Shown here: positions 47,072 through 59,540 of the stretch, one piece after another | Layout: every line of letters starts with the position of its first letter | Position numbering within the stretch: position 1 is the first letter of the stretch | DNA from: Membranipora membranacea | Lineage: Eukaryota; Bryozoa; Gymnolaemata; Cheilostomatida; Membraniporidae | DNA: 60,000 nucleotides | NCBI GenBank assembly: GCA_914767715.1 | Contig: OU612072.1 | Span: 16,494,001 to 16,554,000, forward strand | Direction of reading: 5' to 3' | Program-made: the position numbers and the translations under genes | The notes under the pieces: model-generated | Database searches by the model: none | What the model was told of the DNA's origin: nothing | Seen by the model: the letters and a program-made list of their open reading frames with translations, nothing else

Positions 47072-47740
47072 TACTTAGAAATTGTAGGATACGGGGGAAT
47101 GTAAAATACCTGCCCTGTGGGGGTAGTAAAAATCCTGCCTTGTGGGCCATATATATCCATATATATATATGGTTTTATATGGCCCACAGAGTGTCAAATT
47201 TATATACATCAGTTTTCCCCCAAATGCATTATATATTATTTCGTCTTTGTTCAAAAGAAGATAACTCCATGTAATGTGAGAGATAACTTTAGTAATTACG
47301 CTAAGCATCCCTTCGATGTCAGGATGGGCTGTGGGGGTTGTACCATTTTCTTGACTGAAAACGAAAACCAGATCTGGTTCTACAGATTGATAAACACTAA
47401 AATACTCCAACTACTATATTAGAATACCAAAGTTCTAGGTGCTGCGGTTGAATATCAGTCGGATTAGGAGTAGTGTCAGCCATCTAATCTTGAGATTTAG
47501 TTATCATCCTTGTGTAAGATAAATGGGTTTAAAAAAGTTCAAGTAGCTGGTCACAGTACATGTCATTGTTTTAATCTATACTATTCACCCTATGTTTGCC
47601 TACTTCTGCATGACATCTGACTGACTGTATCCAATGTACCCGAGAGTAAATAGTGCCAGTTTCTAGCTTGGACCATAGCTTTATTATTCAACAAAACAAA
47701 AAACTAGTGACACCTTGTTAACAGTTGATTTGATTATGAT
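47072..47740. other. unique region with an AT-rich inverted repeat
   Basis: An inverted repeat at about 47138-47192 pairs TGTGGGCCATATATA with TATATGGCCCACA. A minus-strand frame at about 47210-47400 (DIEGMLSVITKVISHITWSY) looks protein-like but lacks clear splice sites. This is the 3' flank of the gene at 47741-57135. Confidence 0.4.
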
Positions 47741-47913
47741 TTATTGTTTTAGTTTTCTTAACAGATGTTGAGCCTTTGAGCGTATTACAAGCTTGCTCCT
47801 GTTAAGGCTTTTCGCTGCCATTTCCATCTCTTGTTTGTTTGGGAGTTTCTTTTTTGTGAGGTCCCATACACTGGTCAGCTTCTTTATCTCCTCTTCGGTC
47901 CAACACTTTTTTT
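47741..47913 (-). CDS. exon 11, C-terminal Myb/SANT-like domain
   Basis: 57 codons including TAA. A Trp near the start of helix 1, the TEEE N-cap, a second Trp (VWDL) and a basic third helix (NRSKLVIRSKAQHLLRKL) resemble a single Myb/SANT repeat. The protein ends 4 residues later. Confidence 0.6.
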
Positions 47914-50900
47914 CTGAAATGGAATTAATAATAGATTAAAGGCAATGTGGCTGCAAATATTTGGCATGAGAATAACAGTTTCATCACTGAGTTGTTTCAA
48001 AATATTATACAAGCTTTTTGAGGAAGAAACAAAGAAGCATTTTACCTTTAATTTTAGATTGATTTTCCTCTGCGTCGGTATCTTGCTCGTCCTCAGCTGA
48101 AAGGAATATAGATGCATAAATTAGGCATTCTCACAGGCCCAATTTCTACATTATCATAAATATCATACTATTTTTCATTTACAGCCAGTGATTGATAAAC
48201 CATTAACGTAATAAGGTACAAGATAGCCAATATGCATGCAAGGTAGACAAGGCAACTTGTGTTTAACAGCCCCATCACAGTTATTACAGTTTCCTCTGTA
48301 TTCTTAAAATTAATGGTGGTAATTAATAACCACACACTCCCAAGAAAAAACCTCTATTACGGGCAACAACAATTTTAACGTAAAACATAAGGCTGCACCA
48401 ACAGAACCACTTTGGTACAGTCATAATAGGCAAGCTTCAGCGATAAGACAAGGCCTCTAAACAGTTATCTACCTCGAGAAAGAGTCTCTTTGTCCTCATA
48501 AACTATTAAGAAGTAACAGCTTTGGTTTATTCACCAACAATACCTGTGGCTGCTATTACAGCATATAGCTGTTAGAATTAAAAGACTAAAGGGTGCAAAA
48601 GGATCATTCTTACCTCCAGAAGGTGAGTAACTCAAAGCAGAGCTGTCATCCCCAGAGCTGCTCCCACTTGAGCTATCAGAGCTGCTCCCATTTGAGGTGA
48701 CTGGTTCTTGTTCAGGTAGATTCTCTGGGCTGTCATTATACACCCTTGTTTGATCAGAGCTGTTTCCAGTGTCATTTTGCGGATCACCAGACAAGGCTTC
48801 TTGAAATCACATATAAGACACTTGCGTTGACATTAGTACAAATGGGAAATAATATACATCATGTTGAAGAATTGCAAGCCACTAGCTTGACACTTTGGTT
48901 CTCAACAACAATAATTATGAATCAAATCTGTGCAGGCATGAAAAAGGTGGATAACAAACAAATTTCCATACCCTAAGGGACAGATCCAAAGATAAATTCT
49001 TATAAAAACCCAAGCCCCAGACTTCAAAATCAGAGGTGAGAAGATTTAACTGGGTAAAATAGCAACATGTCGCGTCTTCATTGGATCATATAAAAAATGA
49101 GTTAGCAAATAAATCAGCTCACGGAATTATGATGCCTACCGTTGACAGCTACAGATAAAAGTGAAGTTATTGGGGGCAGCTCGATGGTGGAAGCGAGAGC
49201 ATGAGCAAGACCTTCCCCCCAGGCCGCACACTGTCTGGAAAGCCCATACACTTTGTCATCATCTGAAAATATAGAAACTTTGCAGTTTCATTAGTATGCC
49301 TTCTTATTAGGATACTAGACGCCAAAGTGGATAAATTTCCCAATGCACGACATGAAAATGACTCAATGATGTACAGTGCAGTGGACATGGATTGACTTTT
49401 AGCATGATTTCAGGGTTAAGCTAGTATACATTTAGTCAAATAAGAATCATGTGTTAACCGGTTGTTACAGCTTCCGACTTTGCAGAATTTTTGGTTGGTG
49501 CATTGAATATAATATTATTAATTAGGTGACTGACCCAGCTGCCAAACATACACAAAAATAATAAACCATCAACATCCCTATTGTTTTTTCAAAGATGAAA
49601 TCTTTATGGGGGAAGATCAGTTAGGAAACTTTACATCTGTCACTACAATTCACTAGGAGATTACATTATAGTGTTGTGGGGGATTAGAGAGTCATATATC
49701 GACAACGCTAACAGCGAAGTTACCGCCATACTAACCGCTAAACTTGAAAAATGAGTAGGTGCAAAGCTACATACTTTGAACTCTAAACTGACCTATGGTT
49801 TGGTCTGCGGAAGATTCTTCAGACTGTGGTAGTTCAGAGGCCTCTGAGCTTCCATCTAGTGAAGGTAGCGGCGATGGCGTCTTATAATTCTGCGTCTCAA
49901 CTGAAAAGGACATGAATATGAGCTTAACATCAGAATTTACAGATAAGATAGATACTGCAACAGGGCCTCAATGCATTTATAATCAATTTAACGAAATTCA
50001 AATCCATTTAAAACAGTGCAGAAAGGACATATTATAAGGACTGTGTCAGAACAGATAAACAAGGATTGGACAAATCCCAAAACCCTGTTGGTGTAATGGG
50101 AAGATTCGAGACTAATTCGGGACAGTGTACGAAACTCAAGTGTCGAACTAATGAGAAATCATAAAAATCTCAATATATAGGAGTGCAACTGTGGCAATTT
50201 GCGATGTGACTTACGAGGGGGGGACGTATGATTATAACCATAAATATCTTGTCTCAAACCAATAATAAAATATAATTTTAACACCAATACTTGATATTAA
50301 GGGTCGGATCAGTGGAGAATCTGGTTAGTCGACACAACACTAGTTGATAGTGATATATTCAAGCAGACAATTTTAAGTTGTGTCTAGGAGAGGATTTCCT
50401 CATCACATAGTATGTCAGTTGATTTTTTGAATAAATATTATACTCACATTGAGCAAGAGAATGACAACAGACACGAACATCGGTAATCCGGAACCCAGAA
50501 TAGCCATAGTTAACTGGTTTCAGCATGAGGATGGAGGTGTCTTTGAAATAGCTACTGAGGAAGCTTTTGAGTCCCATACAGAGGCAAGAGGCTTGAGGAA
50601 AGAGGCCAGAGCCAGCATACTGAATAACTCTGCTGAGTGACACTATAATCTCACTAGCTTCTACCTGGACATTGAGCAGGCGTATAACATTGGAATTCAG
50701 ATGTATGATTGGTTCAGGTTTTATGGTCAACAGAGTTACAATGTCTCTCATCCAAGAGCATGTAGCTGCGAGCTGCTTGAATGTTCCAAGATCATCTTGG
50801 CATATAGAGTACAGGCAGATGTTCACCCATAGTTCTGATGGCAGCCAATAGTCTGTAAGAAAGTGATAAAGACATCAAAGACTGCCTCAAAGTTAATGCT

Positions 50901-53900
50901 AACAAATTCGGGGTACAATGGTTTTCATCTGAGAGAAAGTTCTTAGGACGACTTTTTATCCCAGTTGCAATTAGGAAAACGCGAACAGGGAAGACTGAGC
51001 ACATCCGGTGAGAACTTTGGTCTTAAACAGAATTAAATATTATTCCTCATGTATACTAACCATGACGTAGAGGTTTCTTGCATTGAAGTGCTACAACATC
51101 TTCTGTCTGTCCTTCATCATCATTATCACCTATTTCAGGAAAGGTTACTTGCTCAGAGGCAGTATTTGGTTGGCAGTTACTGGTCGGTTTACGGGTGTGT
51201 TTCTCACCAGACTCATTTCCTATTAAAAATGTAAAGTAGTGTACCCAATACCAATTGGAATCACAACAAATAAGGTGGCAGATATCGCACCGCCGAGAAT
51301 AGGTGAGTGGGAGTGATAACCCAATGTCTCTCAACACAGGGACTAGTCTCTCTCCTCATGCAATATCAATCAGTATTAACACAGGGAGGTTGACTTTCTT
51401 TCAGCCCCACATGACTGTGATCACACGGAATAGGTAACAAAATAGATAAATATTGTGGGTGGAAGGATTGGTTAAGTGATGGGAAAATATATTGAAAGGG
51501 GGTTTTTGTTTTGTTTGTGAGAAAAATGAGATTCACATAGAAATATTGATTCCTTCAGACTCAGGTTGGTGATGCCAGGAAAAAATATGTTATTTGGGGA
51601 GTGAGGTACGGTGATCACATATTGGACATATATTTTATCTAGAAAACTAGATGAACAAGTTATATTATGATATAAGAATTGTGGAGTGTTGAAATTTTAG
51701 ATAGAGTTTTGAAATGTTTAAATTCTATGTTATGCCTTGAGACAGTTTCGACCACTGAGCTATCTCTTTCTTCTCATGAACTACCAAATCAAGCCGTACT
51801 AGCATGGCTTTATATTCAACAATGGCATGAACGGTGACTGTTAATAATAGCGCTATAATACAATTACAGACTGGAGGGTGCAAAAGTAAAACTCTCTAAA
51901 CTAAATCCAACCTCCTGAAAATGCGCAACTTGAAGCAGATCTATCTTCAACAGTGCTGTCTTCACCAGAGCTGCTCCCACTTGAGCTGTCGTCATCAGAG
52001 CTGCTCCCACTTGAGCCATCCTTGCTTGAGCTGACTTGATCCAACTGCTCAATAATCAAATGAGCGACTGGTTCTTGTTCTGTTAGTTTCTCCGGGCTGT
52101 CATTATACACTCTTGCTTGATCAGAGCTGTTTCCAGTGTCATTTCGCGAATCACCAGACAAGCCTTCAGGAAATCACACAAGAAACACTTGCGTTGGAAA
52201 TAATGTAGATGCAGTAGCATTGCAAGGAATCAGGAATCAGTTGGTGGTCATTGGTAGTTGCAGGTTTTTTCTTTCAACGGATTTGGATCCTATGAAGTAT
52301 TGTCAGCAATATTGAAACGCATAATATTATGATTTAGAATACCTTAGAGAAAGAGTTTTGAGTCAACTGATGGACACCTCGGCACAATAGTTAATGGGTA
52401 AGCTACAGAAATGACCTGTTGTCCCTCAACATTTTCATTCCTTGAGCGAATCATAAGGGCCCATTGCGCATATCTAATCTGCTTCAGTCCTGCTTATAAA
52501 GTTGCAGATCTAGTGAAACATAATAGAGATTAAGAGGGGGATTTAAGTTTGGCAATGACATGAAACATAGATTTAGCGGGCATGAGTGATGACAGAAAAA
52601 CGATAAATTTAGTGGGGGATATGATTAAGTAGATTCCGTGACACTTCGAAAATGGGTTTTTGAAAACCCAAACCACAATCCCCAACCAAAAATCCCCAAA
52701 TCACAAACACTATTATTGAAATAAACATTTTCGAAGTACCCGTATACAGGTTAAGTGATGAGAGGATAGTGAGTTCAGGGTTGATGAACACTGAAAAATG
52801 TATATTGCTGTGCACCAGAGAGTATGTGAGCTGCAGTGATAACCCAACACCTCTCAAGACTAACATATATCAATGAGTACCACAGAGAGGGTGACTCCCT
52901 CTCAGATCTGCATGGCTGTGATCACCAGGAATGGTATAACCGCCCCACATATGGCACTGCATTATAGCAATTATAGACTATAACCTACAAAAGTAAAGAT
53001 TTTGTGGGGGACGATGAGAGAGAGAGAGAGAGTTCGGCATTGGATGAACGAAAATATGATGACAGAGCAAGAAAGGTTTTGTGGGGGAGTTGGATTAAGC
53101 TATGACATATTTATATCTATTAGCAAATGAAAACGGTAACATGTTGTCGTGTTGGGTCAGTCAGTGTCAGTGGTGCAAGGGTAAGGCATGTTACTTTGAA
53201 CAAAAGAGACAAAATGTTTCTTGCAAAATAGGGCCAACTGTGCATATCTAATCTACTTCAGCCCAGCTTTCCTAATAAAGTTGCATAACTAGTGAAATAT
53301 AATAAAGATTTAGTGGGGGCTTTATGTTTGGGAATGAAAGAGCTCACCCATTTCATAATTAAGATTGGTGATGACAGGCCAATATAGGTTTAGTGGCGGA
53401 GTTGGGTTTGGCTAGGACTTATTTATGTCAGGGCTCTCCCCAAGGGGGCGGAACGCCCCCATGGTTTTACTGCCCGCCCTGTTTCTTGTAAAATATATGG
53501 CCCACTGTGCATATCTAATCTACTTCAGCCCAGCCTTCCTAATAAAGTTACCGAACTAGTGAAATATAATAAATATTGAGTTGGGGATTTATGTTCAGCA
53601 ATGACAGGAATCATCCATTAACAATAAAAATTGGTGATGACAGACCAATATAGGTTTAGTGGGAGAGTTGGGTTTAGCTATGACATTTTTATGTCTACTA
53701 GCAAAGAATACAAATATTTTGTCGTGTTGGATCAGGGTCAGTGATGCAAGGTTAAGGTAATTTACAGTGATTTGATTTAATTATTCACTCTAAGTCAGAC
53801 CATTAAAAAATAGCTCAGCGTACCGAATGAAAAAGTGCTACTCTGTGTGAAGTTGTCCATTATTATGATTCCACATACTAATTGTTCGTTTATACATTTG

Positions 53901-56900
53901 AGTATAAGAGAGATGGATTGTTGCTTGTAAAATAGGGCCCACTGCGCCTATCAAATCTGTTTCAGTCTTCCCAATAAAGTTACACATCTAGTGAAATATA
54001 ATAAATACTTTGTGGGGGATTTATGTTTTGAAATGACAGAGCTCACCCATTTCATAATTAAGATTGGTGATGACAGACCAATATAGGTTTAGTGGGGGAG
54101 GTGAGTTTAGCTTTGATTATAGCTACTTTGTGGGGGATTTTTGTTTTGAAATGACAGAGCATACCCATTTCATAATTAAGATTGGTGATGACAGAACAAT
54201 ATAGGTTTAGTGGGGGAGTTGGGTTTAGCTATGATTATAGCTACTTTGTGGGGGATTTATGTTTTGAAATGACAGAGCTCACCCATTTCATAATTAAGAT
54301 TGGTGATGTCAGACCAATATAGTTTTAGTGGGGGAGTTGAGTTTAGCTATGATGATAGCTTCTTTGTGGGGGATTTATGTTTTGAAATGACAGAGCTCAC
54401 CCATTTCATAATTAAGATTAGTGAAGACAGCCCAATATAGGTTTAGTGGGGGAGTTGAGTTGAGCTATGATTATAGCTACTTTGTGGGGGATTTATGTTT
54501 TGAAATGGCAGAGCTCACCCATTTCATAATTAAGATTGGTGATGACAGACCAATATAGGTTTAGTGGGGGAGTTGGGTTTCATAGCTAAATCCAACTCCC
54601 CCACTAAACCTATATTGGTCTGTATAGGTTTAGGTTTAGTGGGGGAGTTGGGTTTTGCTATGAAACCCAACTCCCCCACTAAACCTATATTGGTCTGTCA
54701 TCACCAATCTTAATTATGAAATGGGTGAGCTCTGCCATTTCAAAACATAAATCCCCCACAAAGTATTTATTATATTTCATTAGATGTGTAACTTTATTGG
54801 GAAGACTGAAATAGATTAGATAAGAGCAGTGGGCACATGTTCCCGGTTTATTTTGCTAGTAGACACAAATTCTGTGTCTACTAGCAAAATAAACCGGGAA
54901 CATGTTGTCGTGTTGGGTCAGTGTCAGTGGTGCAAGGGTAAAGTGTATTACATTTGAACAAAAGAGACGGTATGATGCTTGTATAATAGGGCCCACTGCG
55001 CCCATCTAATCTGTTTCAGTCTTCCCAATAAAGTTACACATCTAGTGAAATACAATAAATACTTTGTGGGGGATTTATGTTTTGAAATGACAGAGCTCAC
55101 CCATTTCATAATTAAGATTTGGGATGATAGACCAATACAGGTTTAGTGGGGGAGTTGAGTTTAGCTATGATTATAGCTACTTTGTGGGGGATTCATGTTT
55201 TGAAATGACAGAGCTCACCCATTTCATAATTAAGATTGGGGATGACAGACCAATTTAGGTTTAGTGGGGGAGTCGGGTTTAGCTATGAAACCCAACTCCC
55301 CCACTAAACCTAAATTGGTCTGTCATCCCCAATCTTAATTATGAAATGGGTGAGCTCTGTCATTTCAAAACATGAATCCCCCACAAAGTAGCTATAATCA
55401 TAGCTAAACTCAACTCCCCCACTGAACCTATATTGGTCTGTCATCACCAATCTTAATTATGAAATGGGTGAGCTCTGCCATTTCAAAACATAAATCCCCC
55501 ACAAAGTATTTATTATATTTCACTAGATGTGTAACTTTATTGGGAAGACTGAAATAGATTGATATGTTCCCGGTTTATATTGCTAGCAGACACAAATTTT
55601 GTGTCTACTAGCAAAATAAACCGGGAACATGTTGTTGTGTTGGGTCAGTGTCAGTGGTGCAAGGGTAAAGTATGTTACATTTGAACAAAAGAGACGGTAT
55701 GGTGCTTGTAAAATAGGGCCCATTGTGCATATCTAATCCGCTTCAGTCCTGCTCATACCCAGGGTGCTTATAAAGTTACAGAACTAGTGAAATATAATAA
55801 ATATTAAGTTGGGGATTTATGTTTGGCAATGACAGTAATCATCCATACACGAACCTTTGTGTTGTTGTTCCTCAACATCTGTCAAATCATCAGCTGTCCC
55901 AGTAACTGGCTCAGCAGCAGGAGTTGTTGCATCATAAGTAGTTTCATCATCAGACTCTAAAAATGTATAGCATCACTCTGATTAGCTAGTTGCTACGAGG
56001 CAAGATTTTACGGGAATAGTGGTAGTAATTGCAGATTTCTACCTTTCATCAGATTCGAATCCGAATCAATGGGCAGGATTCAGGAAGAAGTTGTCTCCAC
56101 TGTGCTATTGCATTATCCATCAATGTAACAAGTGCATATCTCACGGCTTCACACTTTGCATGAGGTTTTCCCCTATTGAAAGTAACAGCTAATACTACAG
56201 GGCAACTTACTGCTATCAACTAACTGCTCCATGCAGTAAATGGGAAGGAAACCTCACGCAAAGCGTGAAGTTGGTAGACATGCACTTGTTACATTGATGG
56301 ATAATGAAATAGCACAGTGGAGACATGTTCTTCTTGAATCCTGCCCATTCACCAACAATTGGATGACCTGAGCGGAATAGTAGCATTTAACCATGATATT
56401 TGTCTCTAGACATTCAGATATCAAATTGAACCACCGTCGCAATTCAATTACAAGCTGGTATATTGCGGTCCTGGGCTACAGTAGCAAACATGGAAAGATA
56501 ATGAACAATGTAATTAAATTAGCAAAGCTTTTTCACTTGTATAGAGTCGAACCTGTATTTGAAAAGAAGGTTGTTGTCAAGTTCTAAGTCTTGGAATATG
56601 GTATGATTACTTTTTTGCTGTGATTAGGAATCTTCCATGTATATCGTAGGTTTCTAAAGTGGGTGTAGAAGCATAGTCTAGTGATCCTAAGCAATAATTA
56701 TAGTTCACAGTGCAAGCATAGACAAGCAAACTAACCTGATGCGGCAGACATAGCTTTACGATCTCATCTTCGAGAAACTTGACTCTGATCTTGCTAGTCT
56801 CTATCTCCAAACCTATTACAACAGCTTTATACCAGTGACCATTGCGCCAAAGCGCCTGAACCAAGTCGCCAATCTCGCAATTGAACTCCTGAAAATGAAA

Positions 56901-57135
56901 TCATAATAAGGCAGACCAGATAGTTATTACAGCTTATGAGTTAAACCTGCAACTGTTCATACATCTGTGTTTCTTATTATAATAGTACAAAAATCGATAG
57001 AGTTTCTCCCCACTTTTTCTTGTTCTTCTAAACTAAGATCGTATCTTCTACTTCTGCAAAGGTTTTCTTGTAATTCCCGAATTTAGACGTAATTTATTTA
57101 ATGATACTTACAGCGCAGAGATTTCTCTTCCGCAT
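47741..57135 (-). CDS. Tudor / F-box-like / SANT-like protein
   Basis: Eleven exons fit splice sites: 57135-57112, 56888-56736, 55956-55855, 52163-51912, 51219-51061, 50852-50448, 49900-49793, 49262-49140, 48796-48614, 48096-48046, 47913-47741. From the third on, every junction is phase 1. Exon 2 ends phase 0, so one small exon or another splice site is missing before exon 3. Order: Tudor-like fold (GDLVQALWRNGHWYKAVVI), acidic linker, Ser/Asp-rich segment, F-box-like segment, more Ser-rich linkers, C-terminal Myb/SANT-like helix bundle (CWTEEEIKKLTSVWDL) and TAA. The ATG at 57135 follows an in-frame TGA. By domain, a chromatin reader or adaptor that may bind Skp1 is inferred, not shown. I do not know this domain combination as a named family. 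Confidence 0.65.
48614..48796 (-). CDS. exon 9, paralogue of exon 4
   Basis: 61 codons: LSGDPQNDTGNSSDQTRVYN, then a Ser-rich tail. Both splice phases equal those of exon 4, so the gene grew by internal duplication of an exon plus its intron boundaries. Confidence 0.65.
50448..50852 (-). CDS. exon 6, F-box-like domain
   Basis: 135 codons from acceptor TTTCTTACAG to donor CAAT/GTGAGT. The start LPSELWVNICLYSICQDDLG, followed by QLAATCSWMRDIV, has the Leu-Pro, Glu-Leu/Trp, Asp-Leu and Cys-(x)2-Met spacing of an F-box. The rest of the exon is not recognised. Confidence 0.55.
51912..52163 (-). CDS. exon 4, Ser/Asp-rich, duplicated exon
   Basis: 84 codons, low complexity (SSGSSSDDDSSSGSSSGED). 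The first 27 or so codons (LSGDSRNDTGNSSDQARVYN) are nearly identical to exon 9 at 48614-48796. It is likely disordered. Confidence 0.65.
54053..54583. repeat. 118-bp tandem repeat, about 4.5 units
   Basis: Successive CATAATTAAGATTGGTGATG starts at 54053, 54171, 54289, 54407 and 54525, exactly 118 bp apart. Confidence 0.9.
54835..54905. repeat. perfect 33-bp hairpin
   Basis: Left arm 54835-54867 and right arm 54873-54905 are exact complements with a 5-nt loop; the arms contain CCCGGTTTATTTTGCTAG. A second imperfect version lies at about 55564-55630. Confidence 0.9.
55013..55556. repeat. 540-bp palindrome
   Basis: Left arm from TTTCAGTCTTCCCAATAAAG and right arm ending in its complement meet near 55286 (GGTTTAGCTATGAAACCC), with few mismatches. 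Arms are about 270 bp. Confidence 0.8.
56736..56888 (-). CDS. exon 2, Tudor-like domain
   Basis: 51 codons between CATTTTCAG and CATCAG/GTTAGT. The strand pattern G-D-x-V-x-A...W-Y-K-A-V-V, then IRVKFLEDEIVKL, is that of Tudor domains, which bind methylated Lys or Arg. Confidence 0.65.
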
Positions 57136-57769
57136 CTTCTTGCATCAGGTTGTGTTTGTGTACTGGGTAACAATATTTATTGACTGGTGCATTGAAGCCT
57201 GGATTACGTTGTGTTTGTCAAGAATACAGTAGAACAGGATAAGTTTCTGATCGTTGGCAATTTTTACAACCATTTTTAATCATTCTTGAATTTCTCAATT
57301 GTTCAAGGTATCAAAAAGGTGATATTACAAGTAAATCATAAGAACTAAAGTTAATATTGATCTAGCAGATAAAGCGAAACTGTGTTTCCATTAATGAAAG
57401 ATTGCTGACAGGTTTTGTTCAAGTTAATAGCATGAAACAAGCCCATTCTACAGTAGGTATTTTGTGTGAGCTCATACACTGCCTGTGGTGATCCCCCAGA
57501 GGTGCGAAAGGATTCTCATAATCCCCACACAGGTTTAAATTTATATATAATTGGCAAATAAGCAAACTCCTTGCGTAGGGAGTTGTCTTCCTTATCGTAT
57601 CAACAAAATATCAGCCTTGTGCATGACCACACCATGCAAGACTTAACACCTTTTTAGACCATTTGAGATGCCAATTTTATATGGGGGTTTTTCAGTCACC
57701 CATAAATTTTATATCCCCCACAGAGGGGGCTCATTTTTCATACCATCCCCATAAACTACAAAGTATATA
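57136..57769. other. upstream region of the Tudor/F-box gene
   Basis: No further exon is seen. A run of CCCCCA/TGGGGG words at 57680-57750 recalls the 118-bp repeat family. No clear TATA box or initiator is assigned. Confidence 0.4.
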
Positions 57770-59540
57770 TCTATATATATATATATATATATATATATAG
57801 CTATGTATATTGTCATGACAGCTGGTCCCCTGCAATGCTCTTAGAGCAAGTTTCCAATGGATGGCTCTCGGTCCTTTATTCTTTGGTCCTATACCTTGGC
57901 CAGGACTTCAATGTACGCTTTGGGCTGATTAGTTTTGTGCCTTGGCGTCTGGCTATTATTAATTCTGCGTCGACTGTTTTGGCCTAAGTGCTCTAATTAA
58001 AATGGGTATAATTACCCTCTTCTGGCTGACAGCCTCCACAATGTCAGTCTCATGTAATGTTGTTGTTGGTGATAGGATTGATATCCGATTGATGGTAAAA
58101 ATATATGTTGGAATTTAATCGAAAGAGAATATTGAGCTGTCAGTGTCCCTCTGTTAGAATCCCATACATAATTACTGTATTATCATATCTTGGAAGAACA
58201 AGTGTTGTAACTCACAGACAGAGATCAAGATTGGAAGCTCTCTTTCTCTTAATTGTATCCGTATATTCTGTGAGCAGCTTTCCTAAAATGGAAGAAACCG
58301 TATCTCAAAGAAAGATGATGGGTTTGGCACTTGTGGTTACTACCATCCTATACAGATGGGTTTGTCACATGTGTTATATGTAGCTGATCCAGTTAGCTTC
58401 TGTTATGATCCGAAATATGGCTTATGAATATTATTGATTATTTGTCTGTAACGTTTCCTAGCATACATAGCTCTCTCACAAAACCAAAACTATAAATTTA
58501 AAACTAGTCAATTAAAATCGGGAAGGCATTTTTAATACCACAGTTGGAGTAGACAGACAAACAGCAACTTTTTTAGCTACCATAAAAGTCATGACATAAA
58601 TCAAGATTGACAGGCAATAAACCACTGTATATTCCTATATCAAGGAGACAAGCTATCCTCCCTCTTTATCTGAGCAGATAGCTCCAAAGTACGACCATAT
58701 TCCGGATATCAAGTTCAGCAACAATATCTAATTGTCAACATTCTTAGCTAGCATATCGGTGACTGATTATACTAGAGAATTGTCTGTGCTGTATATTGAG
58801 ACAACAGCAAGAAAAAACAGAGGATTAGCAGTAAAATCAACGAGTAAGCATTACATCTCTACTTAAGTTGTACAAAAGGTGGTAAACTCAATCTTTTTTA
58901 TTGTTATGTATCACTTTGTAAAACCTTTTATCAATTATATAAATCATAACAAGGCAAACTTCAATAGCCATCCTTAACAAAGATAGGCCCATAGCGTCTT
59001 TCGATTTCATTCGGTGAGAATCTCATACATGAGCACAGATTTCTTAGTGAATCTAGGAACTACAAGCGTTGTACCGTGCAGACACAAATCAGGAATGTAT
59101 GATTTAGCCATTTTTGCTGGATCAGTCAGTACTCTGTTCAACGTTCCTGAAAGTGAGAATTATACCTGGTATGGTATGTTACTAACTACAATATTAGTAG
59201 CATTAAAACGACAAAAGACCCTGAAATAAATCTCTTACGCTTGATATTGTAGAAGGAAGAACCTGTACATATTTATGGTTAACATTCTCATTGGTCTCCG
59301 GTATCATTACAACGGCATGTGTGAATCGAAATTGAATTTTTGGGTCGTGTATATAATCCACAAAACTGAAGTTTTGTGTTAATGATAAACGCATGTGTAT
59401 AGAAAAACCCATAACCAGTGCCTCATATCACTTTTTGAAAAAGTGTTTTGGAAAAAAATAGAAGAAACAGCTGAATGACAGTCCTGTGTTTTACCTCCTA
59501 TGTTTAGTATAACTAGTGTTGAGGGTGTGCTATTTATATT
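57770..59540 (-). pseudogene. TRIM-family 3'-region relic, unit 5
   Basis: Same unit as 8586-11455, but with a deletion of about 400 bp at 58805 and no hAT insertion, so it shows the empty hAT site near 58744. The open terminal exon is at 59007-59146. The first terminal-exon relic is at about 58140-58282. Confidence 0.6.
59007..59146 (-). pseudogene. orphan or partial TRIM terminal exon (open)
   Basis: 140 nt, same phase and stop as exon 8 of both TRIM genes, with PDLCLHGTTLVVPRF and EILTE. Upstream TRIM exons, if any, would lie past 60000, so this may be the 3' end of a further gene cut by the window. Confidence 0.55.

Larger units (their letters stand above)
52440..55850. repeat. intronic tandem and inverted repeat array
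   Basis: The intron between exons 3 and 4 of the Tudor/F-box gene is filled by about seven diverged copies of a larger unit (TAATCT..TTCAGTC..CCCAATAAAGTTA..GTGGGGGATTTATG). Runs of the 118-bp unit sit inside them and several segments are inverted. No exon or transposase is visible. Units of the same family occur at 5319 and 43508. Confidence 0.8.

Noticed and set aside
47210-47400. Minus-strand frame faintly like a ligand-binding receptor segment
   Set aside because: The resemblance is to a few hydrophobic positions only, and splice sites are not convincing.
54053-54583. Regular repeats considered as a CRISPR array
   Set aside because: Units are contiguous 118-bp tandem copies without variable spacers, in an animal intron.
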